Of a DNA stretch of 10,005 nucleotides, positions 1 to 7,390 are shown piece after piece. Source of the stretch: an uncultured beta proteobacterium (GTDB taxonomy: Bacteria > Pseudomonadota > Gammaproteobacteria > Burkholderiales > Rhodocyclaceae); the NCBI GenBank assembly GCA_903930395.1, contig CAIYYE010000422.1, positions 1 through 10,005 on the forward strand, in the 5' to 3' direction. The notes beneath the pieces are model-generated. The model was not told the origin of the DNA and ran no database searches. It saw only the letters and a program-made list of their open reading frames with translations. The position numbers and the translations under genes are program-made. Each line of letters opens with the position of its first letter. Within the stretch, counting starts at the first letter, position 1.

Positions 1-2087
1 ACTTTAAGGGGCTGCAATTTATCCGTGTCATAGCGCAAGGCAAAACTCACCGCATTGACGCCCTTGTCGACGGCCGGGAAATCGATGGCGACAGAAATGG
101 TATCGCCCACTCTGGCATTTGCCGGCGCCAGTATGCGCGGACGCAAGGTGCCGACCGGCGCGCTTGCCTGCGGCGCCACCGGAGCGGCATCGTCAGCCGC
201 GGCTTCGGGTGCATTGCCGGGCAAAGCCGGCTGGGCGGGGGCCGGAGCCGGCTGAGCCGCCGGCGATTTGGCAGGCCCCTTCTGGAAGTTTTCGTAACGG
301 ACGGCGGATTCCGTGCCGGTCCACATCTCGACAATCTCCGCATCGCTGGTCTGGCTATTGCGCACGATACGCGGCGTGATGGCGAGGACGAGTTCACGGT
401 TCTGCCAGTTGTCGCTCTGCACCCCGAACAGGCGTCCGACCAGCGGCACGTCGCCCAGTCCCGGCACTTTCTGGTTGCCGGCATTACTGCTCGACGAGCG
501 AAGCAATCCAGCCAGAACCTGGGTTTCGCCATCCTTGAGGCGCAAGGTGGTGGTGGCATTGTTGGTCGTGGTGGCGTAGGCCAGGGTACCCGTCAGGGCA
601 TTTTCGTACTTGGTACCCAAATCGCTGACTTCGAGGGTTATCTTGATCGAGACCTCACCATCGCTGTAAACGTTGGGCTCGACTTCAAGTTTGATACCCG
701 TATCGAGATACTGGATATTGGTGTTATAGACCGCAGCAGAGCCGCCAATACCTCCCGTCGATGGCACCGCAGCGCTGGAAATGATTGGCGTGCGATTACC
801 GATCATGATGCGTGCTTTTTCCTTGCTCTTGGCGCGGATGCGCGGCGTTGCCAGAACGCGGGTATCGCCGTCGGTTTCCAGCGCCTTGATCGCCCCGCCG
901 AGGCTGGGCAGGAAGCTGTAGAGTGGCGAGCCGCTCAGCACTGAGTTCAGTTCGCGCCGTGTATAACCGTCGGTATTGGCCGAGCCGGGATACAGCCAGT
1001 TCACCGTATGCGGCCAGTTGATACCCAGATCCAGGGTCTTTTTCCGGTCCAGATCGAGCAGTTGCACTTCGAGCATGACCTCCGGTTCAGGCAGGTCGAT
1101 CGACGCCACGAGCTTTTCGGCCAGGCGGATGACCGCATTGGTATCGCGGACGATCAGGGTATTGGTCTTTTCATCGACATAGGTATCGCGGACCCGCAGG
1201 ATGGTCTTCAGCATGCTCTGGACCTGCTTGGGGTCGGCGTTGACGAGCACGAACTGGCGCACCTTGAGTTCCTGGTAGTCCTTGTTCTTGGCCGCTGTCG
1301 CCGGATAGATGAGGACCGAATTCGGCCCCAGGACGCGCTTTTCGAGCTGGTTCTGGAGCAGGATCAGATCGAGTGTTTCATCGACCGGCGAATCCTTGAC
1401 GAAGATGGTGACCTTGATGTCGTTCTTGACATCCTTGTCGAGCAAAATATTGACCCCGGTCGCGCGGGAGATGGCATCGACCACCATCTTCAGGTTGGCA
1501 TCGCGGAACTGCAGGGTAACCGGGCGGCGCCCCTTGATATTGAGGCTGGGCCCGGCGATGTTCTGGGCCAGATCGGCCTCGCCGAGGCGCTGGCGGAGCT
1601 GGTTGGCCTGCGGGTCGTTTGGTCGTTCGAGCAGGATCAGGCGCAGGACTTCCCGCGCGCCGTCGTTGTCGCCCTTGGCGTAACGCTGCTGGGCATCCTT
1701 CTGGTATTCGGCCAGGCGGCGGTCACGATCGAGTTCCCTGAGTCCGCCGGCGGCAGTAGGATTGCTGGCATCGAGCGAGAGGACGTGGCGGTAGTGTCCG
1801 GCGGCGCCGGCAAAATCGCCCTGAACGCGGGCGCTGTTGGCCTGGGTCAGCAGCCGGTTGATGCCCTGATCGCGCTGGCGCAGGTATTCGGCCTGAATGT
1901 CGGCATTCTTCGGGGCGGCCTCCGCCGACTCCTTGAGTTTGGCCAGGCCCTTGTCGAGCTGGCCTTCGAGGATCAGGTTAACCCCTTCGCGGCGCGACAT
2001 TTCGCCGGCACAGCCTCCGACAAGGAGGATGACCGCAGCGAGCGAGAGCAGTTTGAATCTCATGGGAGGAGTGCGCATAGTTTTCAT
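1..2087 (-). CDS. gspD: Secretin (GspD/PilQ superfamily) with N-terminal TPR-like repeats and C-terminal cohesin-like domain; 3' end beyond window
   Basis: Outer-membrane pore of the secretion system encoded here. I read 695 codons without a stop down to base 3, so the C-terminus lies off the left edge. Residues 9-26 look like a lipoprotein signal ending LLVGGC, with Cys26 as the lipidation candidate. Residues 30-175 contain about three TPR-like helical pairs. A short secretin N-domain follows at about 188-260 (GRRPVTLQFRDANLKMVVDA) and an N1-type domain at about 272-335. The secretin barrel domain spans about 400-577 and has the signature VPGLGDVPLVGRLF at 541-554. A Pro/Ala-rich linker (about 603-645) leads into a cohesin-like start (ARVGDTISVAI, then SFALRYDTDKL). 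Three in-frame ATGs (2087, 2078, 2063) compete and none has a good ribosome site; 2063 would give a more typical 18-residue lipoprotein signal. The gene lies 17 bases after the PilP-like gene. The secretin call is near certain, the cohesin call good, the TPR call moderate. Confidence 0.95.
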   Translation of the reverse strand, partial: MKTMRTPPMRFKLLSLAAVILLVGGCAGEMSRREGVNLILEGQLDKGLAKLKESAEAAPKNADIQAEYLRQRDQGINRLLTQANSARVQGDFAGAAGHYRHVLSLDASNPTAAGGLRELDRDRRLAEYQKDAQQRYAKGDNDGAREVLRLILLERPNDPQANQLRQRLGEADLAQNIAGPSLNIKGRRPVTLQFRDANLKMVVDAISRATGVNILLDKDVKNDIKVTIFVKDSPVDETLDLILLQNQLEKRVLGPNSVLIYPATAAKNKDYQELKVRQFVLVNADPKQVQSMLKTILRVRDTYVDEKTNTLIVRDTNAVIRLAEKLVASIDLPEPEVMLEVQLLDLDRKKTLDLGINWPHTVNWLYPGSANTDGYTRRELNSVLSGSPLYSFLPSLGGAIKALETDGDTRVLATPRIRAKSKEKARIMIGNRTPIISSAAVPSTGGIGGSAAVYNTNIQYLDTGIKLEVEPNVYSDGEVSIKITLEVSDLGTKYENALTGTLAYATTTNNATTTLRLKDGETQVLAGLLRSSSSNAGNQKVPGLGDVPLVGRLFGVQSDNWQNRELVLAITPRIVRNSQTSDAEIVEMWTGTESAVRYENFQKGPAKSPAAQPAPAPAQPALPGNAPEAAADDAAPVAPQASAPVGTLRPRILAPANARVGDTISVAIDFPAVDKGVNAVSFALRYDTDKLQPLK

Positions 2088-2104
2088 CGTTTCAGGTATC
2101 GACA

Positions 2105-2608
2105 TCAGTCAGAACCCACAGGCAGGGATTGTTTGATATTGAGCGGCAGATAGGTAATGCCGAGGTCGCCGCCCTGTACGCCATCAATACGGTAGGTATC
2201 GGCAATGACTTCGCCGACCGCGACATTCAGGACGCGGTTGCCGCGCGACAGGATGAACAGTTGTGTCTTGCCATCAATATATTTGCCGAGGTAGACAAAA
2301 GGCAGCGGCGGCGCCGTGGGTGGCGGCGGAGGTGCTGGCGGGGGCGGCGGCGGAGGGGGTGGCGGCACGTACCAGGAGAAGCTCTTGAAGACATCCGGCA
2401 CGTCGGCGACGGCGACGCGTTCGATGACCTTGAGCGCCGGTCGGCTGCCGCTGACGGCATTGTCGCCGGGGCGCGCACTGGCGGCCGGTGCCTTGGCGGA
2501 TTTTTCGACGGGCAGGGACAACTCGTCTTCCGGACCGAACCAGATGAGCAGACCGGTGATCAGCGCCAGCGCAGCAACGATCAGGCGATTGCGAGTTTGC
2601 GCGGTCAT
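2105..2608 (-). CDS. PilP/GspC-like inner-membrane protein with polyproline linker
   Basis: A 167-residue bitopic protein, probably linking the inner-membrane complex to the secretin. A short cytoplasmic N-terminus is followed by a membrane segment at about residues 8-25. Next comes an Ala/Pro/charged spacer and a striking polyproline tract (10 Pro, Ala, 5 Pro) at residues 82-97. The compact C-terminal domain (about 104-167, starting PFVYLGKYIDGKTQLFILSR) has the look of the small beta domains of PilP and the GspC homology region, including a late YLPL segment. The start ATG overlaps the stop of the PilO-like gene by 4 bases (ATGA), so translation is probably coupled. Position just before the secretin matches pilP before pilQ, or mshK before mshL. 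The assignment rests on architecture and context more than on sequence identity; many annotators would call it a secretion system protein of unknown type. Confidence 0.8.
   Translation of the reverse strand: MTAQTRNRLIVAALALITGLLIWFGPEDELSLPVEKSAKAPAASARPGDNAVSGSRPALKVIERVAVADVPDVFKSFSWYVPPPPPPPPPPAPPPPPTAPPLPFVYLGKYIDGKTQLFILSRGNRVLNVAVGEVIADTYRIDGVQGGDLGITYLPLNIKQSLPVGSD
2300..2365 (-). repeat. Polyproline-coding tract in the PilP/GspC-like gene
   Basis: Twenty-two codons read P10-A-P5-T-A-P-P-L-P (residues 82-103). Proline codons are mixed (CCG, CCA, CCC, CCT), so this is not a simple DNA microsatellite, and the reading frame stays open through it. It likely forms a stiff periplasmic rod between the membrane anchor and the C-terminal domain. 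Ten consecutive prolines would normally need elongation factor P for efficient translation. Confidence 0.9.
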
Positions 2609-3168
2609 GGTGCCGGCTCCAGGTACAGAAGGAAGACAAGCCGGGCTTCGATGGCGCCTTCACCGACGTTTTCACGCTTCATCTGGAGGCTGTCGAGCGC
2701 GATGGCCGGCGTCGAGGCCAGGACGTCGGACATGAACTTGCGGAGTTGCGGGTAAGTCGCCTTGATCGGGAAGGTGATCCGGTACTGGTTCAAACGGCCG
2801 ACCTGGGCCCGCTGCAGGGAATATTCACCGGTCTCCAGCTTGATGCCGTCATCCCTGGCCGAGGCGTAGATTTTATCGAGCCAGTCCGGGATGGTGTTTT
2901 CGGCCGGAAAGCCCTGGTAGAAGAGAGCCAGTTGTTCAGCGGGGGAATAATTGACCGCTTCGCCCGACTGCGTCTTGAGGCGCTCCGACTCGCGGGACGC
3001 CTTGGCCAGCCGCTCGTCGAGACTGGCCATTTCTTCATGGCCGGGCAGGATGATGGTCAGGGCAGCAAAGACCGCAACGAGGGCCATCAGGATGCCGGCC
3101 CAACCCGGCCACCCCAGGCGGGACAGGCGATAAACGAGAACGCGCAAGGCCAGACTCTGTTTCATCAT
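2605..3168 (-). CDS. PilO/GspM-like inner-membrane alignment protein
   Basis: A 187-residue protein with a basic cytoplasmic N-terminus, one membrane segment (about residues 22-41), and a charged helical stretch likely to be coiled coil (about 44-68). A periplasmic ferredoxin-like region follows (about 75-187) with YRITFPIKATYPQLRKFMSD, which matches the PilO pattern of a strand followed by a helix. PilO forms heterodimers with PilN and connects to PilP and the secretin. The ATG start overlaps the PilN-like stop by 4 bases, and a second ATG follows immediately. Its own stop overlaps the next ATG by 4 bases. GspM is the structural equivalent in type II systems, so either name is defensible; the order PilM-N-O-P-secretin favours PilO. 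Confidence 0.85.
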   Translation of the reverse strand: MMKQSLALRVLVYRLSRLGWPGWAGILMALVAVFAALTIILPGHEEMASLDERLAKASRESERLKTQSGEAVNYSPAEQLALFYQGFPAENTIPDWLDKIYASARDDGIKLETGEYSLQRAQVGRLNQYRITFPIKATYPQLRKFMSDVLASTPAIALDSLQMKRENVGEGAIEARLVFLLYLEPAP

Positions 3169-3704
3169 CGCTCCACCCAGCCGGCCGTGACCCGGAAACG
3201 CACGGGATTTTCGCGATCCTGGCGATTTTCCTGATGCGCATGGAGGATCACGTTGGTGAGAAAGTCGCGGCTTTTCAGATCGTTGATAAAAGCCAGCATT
3301 TCGTCAAAATTCTTGGCCTCGACAAACAGCGTGATTTCACGCCGAACCGCATCCGCCTCGACGGAGAGCAGGCCGACCGGCCGGTCCACCTGCGCCTCGA
3401 GCATGCCGAGCAGGTCGCCCCAGGGGTTGTTGAGTGCCGTCGATACCTTGATCGCCCGATTCCACTCCTCGGGAATCTGCTGGCCGTCGAAACGCACGCC
3501 CTTGGGCCTGCCTGCTTCGATTTCGGCGGCCGACTGGCGAAGTTTGGCTGCCACCTCGCGGCCATGTGCTTCGGTCTCCTGCGAGACGACATAGGCCCAG
3601 GCCGCAACCACGACGAGGACGATCAGGCCAAGGCCGCCGAGCGACCACGACAAGGCCCCCGGAAAAGCATGTTGGCGAATGAAATCGAGGCGAATCCGTT
3701 CCAT
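3165..3704 (-). CDS. PilN-like inner-membrane alignment protein
   Basis: A 179-residue bitopic protein. The short cytoplasmic N-terminus MERIRLDFIR resembles the PilN leader that docks onto PilM. One hydrophobic segment spans about residues 17-40, followed by a helical region rich in charged residues (about 42-65). The periplasmic part (about 85-179) includes ITLFVEAKNFDEMLAFINDL, a pattern typical of PilN and of the periplasmic domain of GspL. It starts with ATG 2 bases after the stop of the actin-like gene and overlaps the PilO-like gene by 4 bases, so these genes are probably translated together. Together with the upstream gene it corresponds to one GspL protein split in two. Confidence is good from topology, size and gene order; sequence motifs in this family are weak. 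Confidence 0.85.
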   Translation of the reverse strand: MERIRLDFIRQHAFPGALSWSLGGLGLIVLVVVAAWAYVVSQETEAHGREVAAKLRQSAAEIEAGRPKGVRFDGQQIPEEWNRAIKVSTALNNPWGDLLGMLEAQVDRPVGLLSVEADAVRREITLFVEAKNFDEMLAFINDLKSRDFLTNVILHAHQENRQDRENPVRFRVTAGWVER

Positions 3705-3706
3705 CG

Positions 3707-4525
3707 TCAGGCCACCCAGGCAAAGGCATAACGGTTATCTTTGAGGGCGAGTCCGGCCAGCATCTCACCCAGCTCAAGTGGCACCAGAACCAGGCCACCC
3801 TGCGCCGGCCCGGCCGGCAGCTTGCAGCCCGGCGCAAAGAGCAGGACGCGACCGCCGGCCAGCTCTTCACCAAGCATCAATGTTTCGTCGGCAATGATTT
3901 CGCGCCAGCCGGCCAGCCCGTCCTCAGCCACCCGCCGGCTGCGCACCCAGCGCCAACCCTTGCGGTCGCGTAGCAACAAGGTGAGCAGACCGGATTCATA
4001 GGACAGGAACCAGGTCGGCTGGTGACTATCGAAGGACGAACGCCAGTAATCGACGGCCGAGACCAGGCTGGTGCTGACCGAAACCAGCTCGCCGCCAGCT
4101 TTCTTGACCTCTTCGCCTAGTTTTTCCAGCAAGGCGGCATCGATCGCCGCGGCAATCCGCGGTTGCCCGGGGGCTTCGTCGCTGAGTGCGATGTGCCACT
4201 GATCGACCGCACTGCCGTAGGTCTGGGTAAAGGCAAAGCGGGCAAAGCCCAATTCTTCGCGCAGGTTCTGCAAATCCTCTTGCCAGGGGAAAAGCTGATA
4301 GCGGACGAAATGGTTGCTCAGAACAATCTCGACCGCGCCGCCCGCTTCGGCCAAAACCGCCTGGAGGGTAGCAAAGTCCGGTCCTGTGAGGCTACCGGGG
4401 GCCGCAGCGCTATCTTGCTGAAAGGACGCCTTGACGCGCCCCGCCCCGAAACGCGGGCGGACCAGGGAAAAAGCCCCGGTCGGCGCAAGGAAGATCGTCG
4501 TGCGATTAATCGACAAAAGTGACAC
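3707..4525 (-). CDS. PilM/GspL N-terminal-like actin-fold cytoplasmic protein
   Basis: A 272-residue protein with no membrane segment, so cytoplasmic. Residues 65-81 read VEIVLSNHFVRYQLFPW, very like the conserved strand in the cytoplasmic domain of GspL and in PilM/MshI proteins. In those families it belongs to an actin-like fold that binds the secretion ATPase and the PilN leader. It is shorter than typical PilM (about 350 residues), and I cannot see clear nucleotide-binding motifs. The predicted start is GTG at 4525, which overlaps the gspE stop by 20 bases with no obvious ribosome site. A TTG at 4516 is an alternative, so the first few residues are uncertain. The gene sits between gspE and the PilN-like gene, the position expected for the link between motor and inner-membrane complex. 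Confidence 0.82.
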   Translation of the reverse strand: MSLLSINRTTIFLAPTGAFSLVRPRFGAGRVKASFQQDSAAAPGSLTGPDFATLQAVLAEAGGAVEIVLSNHFVRYQLFPWQEDLQNLREELGFARFAFTQTYGSAVDQWHIALSDEAPGQPRIAAAIDAALLEKLGEEVKKAGGELVSVSTSLVSAVDYWRSSFDSHQPTWFLSYESGLLTLLLRDRKGWRWVRSRRVAEDGLAGWREIIADETLMLGEELAGGRVLLFAPGCKLPAGPAQGGLVLVPLELGEMLAGLALKDNRYAFAWVA

Positions 4526-6179
4526 GGTTGATTTCGCTTAAAGTGGTGATGCCCTGGCGAACCAGCTGCAAAGCGGCATCGCGCAGGAACAGGGTGCCGT
4601 TTTCCTTGGCTGCCTTCTTGATCTGGCGAATCGGCGCCCGGGCAATGATCAGTTCGCGGATCTCATCGTTGAGGGTGAGGATTTCGGCAATCGTCGTCCG
4701 CCCCTTGTAGCCGCTCCCCCGGCAGTGGCCGCAGCCCTTGCCGGCGCGGAAGGCAAAGTCGGCCACTTCCTCGCGGCCGAGCCGGGAAGCGACGAGCAAT
4801 TCGTCCGAAGGATGGTCGTCACCGACGCACTGGGGACAATTCACCCGGACCAGGCGCTGGGCCAGGATGCCGTTGAGCGCCGAAACGAAACTGTAGGGAT
4901 CGACTTCCATGTGCATGAAGCGACCGAGCACATCGAAGACGTTGTTGGCGTGCACCGTGGTGAACACGAGGTGGCCGGTCAGCGCCGACTGGATGGCGAT
5001 GTTGGCCGTTTCCGGATCGCGGATTTCACCGACCATGATCTTGTCTGGGTCGTGGCGCAGGATGGAGCGCAGGCCGCGGGCAAAGGTCAGGCCCTTCTTT
5101 TCATTGACCGGAATCTGCAGAACCCCATGCAACTGGTACTCGACCGGGTCTTCGATGGTGACGATCTTTTCCTCGCCACTGTTGATCTCGGAAATGGCGG
5201 CATAGAGCGTCGTCGTCTTGCCGCTGCCGGTCGGGCCGGTGACCAGGAACATGCCGTAGGGCTCGCTGGCCAGGTGGCGCAGGCGAGCCGCCGTCGGGGC
5301 ATCGAAACCCAGGCTGGTCAGCGTCAGTCCGTCGATCTTGTCGGTCAGCGACTGCTTGTCGAGGATACGCAGCACGGCATCTTCGCCGTGAATGCTGGGC
5401 ATGATGGAAACCCGCAAGTCGATTTCCTGACCGCCCAGACTGACCCGGAAACGACCGTCCTGCGGCACCCGGCGCTCGGCGATGTCGAGCGCCGACATGA
5501 CCTTGATACGCGACACCACCTGCTGCGCGAGATCGGCCGCCGGCACCGTGCCGACGGTATGAAGCACACCATCGAGTCGATAGCGGATGATCATGCCACC
5601 GGCTGTCGTTTCCAGGGGGATATCGGAGGCGTCGGCCCGCAAGGCATCGTAGATGGTCGAATTGACCAGGCGAACGACGGGGCTGGCGTCCTCGGCAATG
5701 CCGCGCAGGCTGAGTTGCTCGACCGAGTGATCGGTCGTCTGGTTGCCGGCCGCTTCCGGCATGGCCGTGTCGATAGCCCGGATGCCGTCTTCCTGCAGCG
5801 ATTGCCAGGCATGGATATCGGACTCGGCCGCGACGCAGACGGTCAGCTCGGCCCCGGCCCGGTGCTCGGCCCACGAGAGCAGGCGGACGTCGAAGGGGTC
5901 GGCCAGGACAAGTACCAGATGGCCCGCTTCGTCGCGGAAGAGGTGGCAATTGCGCGCCATGCCCTCGGCCAGCGACATGATGTCGAAAACCGGCTGCATG
6001 AGCCGCAATTCGGCCATGCCGACCAGGCGCTTGCGCGCCGTCGCCGCCAGTGCAGCGGGAAAAACCAGCTCGGAGAGGCCGCATTCTTCAGCCAGCACGC
6101 TGATGAAGCTGCGCCCGCTGGTTCCCGCCAGGCGCCGGGCTTCGCTGATCAGGCTGAGAGAAAGGGGAGTGACGGTCAT
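4506..6179 (-). CDS. gspE: Type II secretion/type IV pilus assembly ATPase GspE (PulE/PilB family)
   Basis: A 557-residue hexameric ATPase that powers pseudopilus assembly at the cytoplasmic face. An N-terminal T2SSE_N-type region (about 50-130) precedes the catalytic half. Walker A is GPTGSGKT at residues 315-322, the Asp box is TIEDPVEY at 341-348, Walker B is IMVGEIRD at 381-388, and the His box is GHLVFTTVHANN at 402-413. A four-cysteine zinc site is formed by C448/C451 and C483/C486. Length and motif order are normal for the family. The N2-domain motif usually read as ASDIHIEP is ASDIPLET here (184-191). The TTVHANNVFDVLGRF wording differs from classical GspE (LSTLHTND) and resembles, from memory, deltaproteobacterial PulE relatives. 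It starts with ATG one base after the gspF stop, and its end overlaps the actin-like gene. Confidence 0.97.
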   Translation of the reverse strand: MTVTPLSLSLISEARRLAGTSGRSFISVLAEECGLSELVFPAALAATARKRLVGMAELRLMQPVFDIMSLAEGMARNCHLFRDEAGHLVLVLADPFDVRLLSWAEHRAGAELTVCVAAESDIHAWQSLQEDGIRAIDTAMPEAAGNQTTDHSVEQLSLRGIAEDASPVVRLVNSTIYDALRADASDIPLETTAGGMIIRYRLDGVLHTVGTVPAADLAQQVVSRIKVMSALDIAERRVPQDGRFRVSLGGQEIDLRVSIMPSIHGEDAVLRILDKQSLTDKIDGLTLTSLGFDAPTAARLRHLASEPYGMFLVTGPTGSGKTTTLYAAISEINSGEEKIVTIEDPVEYQLHGVLQIPVNEKKGLTFARGLRSILRHDPDKIMVGEIRDPETANIAIQSALTGHLVFTTVHANNVFDVLGRFMHMEVDPYSFVSALNGILAQRLVRVNCPQCVGDDHPSDELLVASRLGREEVADFAFRAGKGCGHCRGSGYKGRTTIAEILTLNDEIRELIIARAPIRQIKKAAKENGTLFLRDAALQLVRQGITTLSEINRVTFVD

Positions 6180-6180
6180 G

Positions 6181-7374
6181 TTATTGGAGAGTCCCGGCCA
6201 GTTCGAAAATCGGGAAGTACATCATCACCACGATGACGCCGATGACCACCCCGATGAACACCATGAGCAAGGGTTCGAACAGGCGGATGAACCAGTCGAC
6301 CCAGCGCGAAATTTCTTCATCGTAGAAGGCCGCAATGCGCTCCATCATTTCACCCATGCGCCCCGAGCGCTCGCCGACACGCAGCATGCGCAGGGAAACG
6401 GGGGTGGTCAGATCGAAGGCTTCCATGGCGACTGAAATCGGCGTGCCCTGCCGCACTTTTTCGCTGGCCTCCCTGAGACGCAGACGCAAACTGCCGTGCA
6501 GGAGGTCTTCGGTCATCGAAAATGCCGTCATGATGGACATCCCGCTTCGTAGCAACATGCCGAGCGTACGATAAAAGCGGGCCAGTTGATAGATTCTGAA
6601 GTGCTCTCCGATACTCGAGAACGACATCAGTCGCTGAAGCAGCATGGCCCGCGTCGCCGGGCGCGACAACCAGAAGGCCATGAGTGCGACAAAACCGACC
6701 GTGCCGAGCAGCACGCTGCCGCCATGCTCGCGAACGAGCCGCCCCCACTGGATGAGGAGGCGCGACATGAGCGGGATATCGCCGCCCAGATCCTCGAAAA
6801 TCTTGGCAAAACGCGGGACGACGTAACTGAGCAGGAAAATGATGACAAGCAGGCCCGAACCGCCGAGCAGGGAGGGATAAATGGCGGCGCTGACCACCTT
6901 TTTCTTCACGATGTCGAGTTGCGCCTGATAGGCGACATAGCGGCTGAGCGCCTCCTGCAGGTCGCCGGATTTTTCGCTGGCGCGCACCGTGGCGACATAG
7001 AGCGGCGGGAAGACCGAACCCAGCTTCTCGAGGGACTGCGAAAACGACATGCCCTCGTAAAGATTCTTGACCAGTTGTTCGAGCAGGCGCTGGCGCTCCG
7101 GCTTCGATTCCTTTTCCTTGAGCGTTTCGACCGCTTCGACAACCGGCAGGCCGGCCTCAAGCAGGGTCAGCAACTCCTGGCTGAAGAGGGCCAGCGGAAA
7201 GTTTTTGCCCTCTGCCCCCCGCAGGCGTGACAGCGAGTGGGCGCGCTTGATGCCGATCACCGTCAGCCCTTGCTGACGTGCCGAGGCCTCGGCCGCCTCG
7301 GAGGTCGCGGCATCCAGCGTCAGGACCGCCAGGTCGCCCCCCTGACGGATCGCGCGAATCTCGAAGACCCCCAT
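6181..7374 (-). CDS. gspF: Type II secretion inner-membrane platform protein GspF
   Basis: A 397-residue polytopic protein at the centre of the inner-membrane assembly platform, thought to be turned by GspE to build the pseudopilus. It has the usual tandem arrangement: an N-terminal cytoplasmic stretch, a first T2SSF domain (about 62-187) and a second (about 264-388). Membrane segments fall at about 164-187, 219-237 and 366-386. The family pattern is seen twice, as FSQELLTLLEAGLPVVEA and as FYRTLGMLLRSGMSIMTAF, and the GERSG of the second domain (334-338) pairs with SEKSG (133-137) in the first. The length matches the roughly 400 residues usual for GspF. The ATG start lies 16 bases after the gspG stop, and gspE begins one base after its TAA, indicating one transcript. 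Confidence 0.97.
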   Translation of the reverse strand: MGVFEIRAIRQGGDLAVLTLDAATSEAAEASARQQGLTVIGIKRAHSLSRLRGAEGKNFPLALFSQELLTLLEAGLPVVEAVETLKEKESKPERQRLLEQLVKNLYEGMSFSQSLEKLGSVFPPLYVATVRASEKSGDLQEALSRYVAYQAQLDIVKKKVVSAAIYPSLLGGSGLLVIIFLLSYVVPRFAKIFEDLGGDIPLMSRLLIQWGRLVREHGGSVLLGTVGFVALMAFWLSRPATRAMLLQRLMSFSSIGEHFRIYQLARFYRTLGMLLRSGMSIMTAFSMTEDLLHGSLRLRLREASEKVRQGTPISVAMEAFDLTTPVSLRMLRVGERSGRMGEMMERIAAFYDEEISRWVDWFIRLFEPLLMVFIGVVIGVIVVMMYFPIFELAGTLQ

Positions 7375-7390
7375 GGCCAGCCGTTCCGGC

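Noticed and set aside
1008-2153. Open frame of 381 codons on the plus strand opposite the secretin
   Set aside because: The minus strand encodes an unmistakable secretin through the whole stretch; the plus-strand product is an antisense shadow with repetitive Gly/Leu/Asp composition.
2316-2735. Glycine-rich plus-strand frame that might suggest a Gly-rich surface protein
   Set aside because: The glycine run is simply the reverse complement of the polyproline tract in the PilP/GspC-like gene.
5790-6179. A c-di-GMP-binding MshEN motif in the N-terminal part of GspE
   Set aside because: The region has the size of a T2SSE_N domain, but I could not find the RLGxxL-type motif that marks c-di-GMP binding.
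4725-6236. Long open frame of 503 codons on the plus strand opposite gspE
   Set aside because: It is antisense to a full-length GspE with all catalytic motifs, has Asp/Arg/His-rich composition typical of a GC-rich shadow frame, and shows no recognisable domain or ribosome site.
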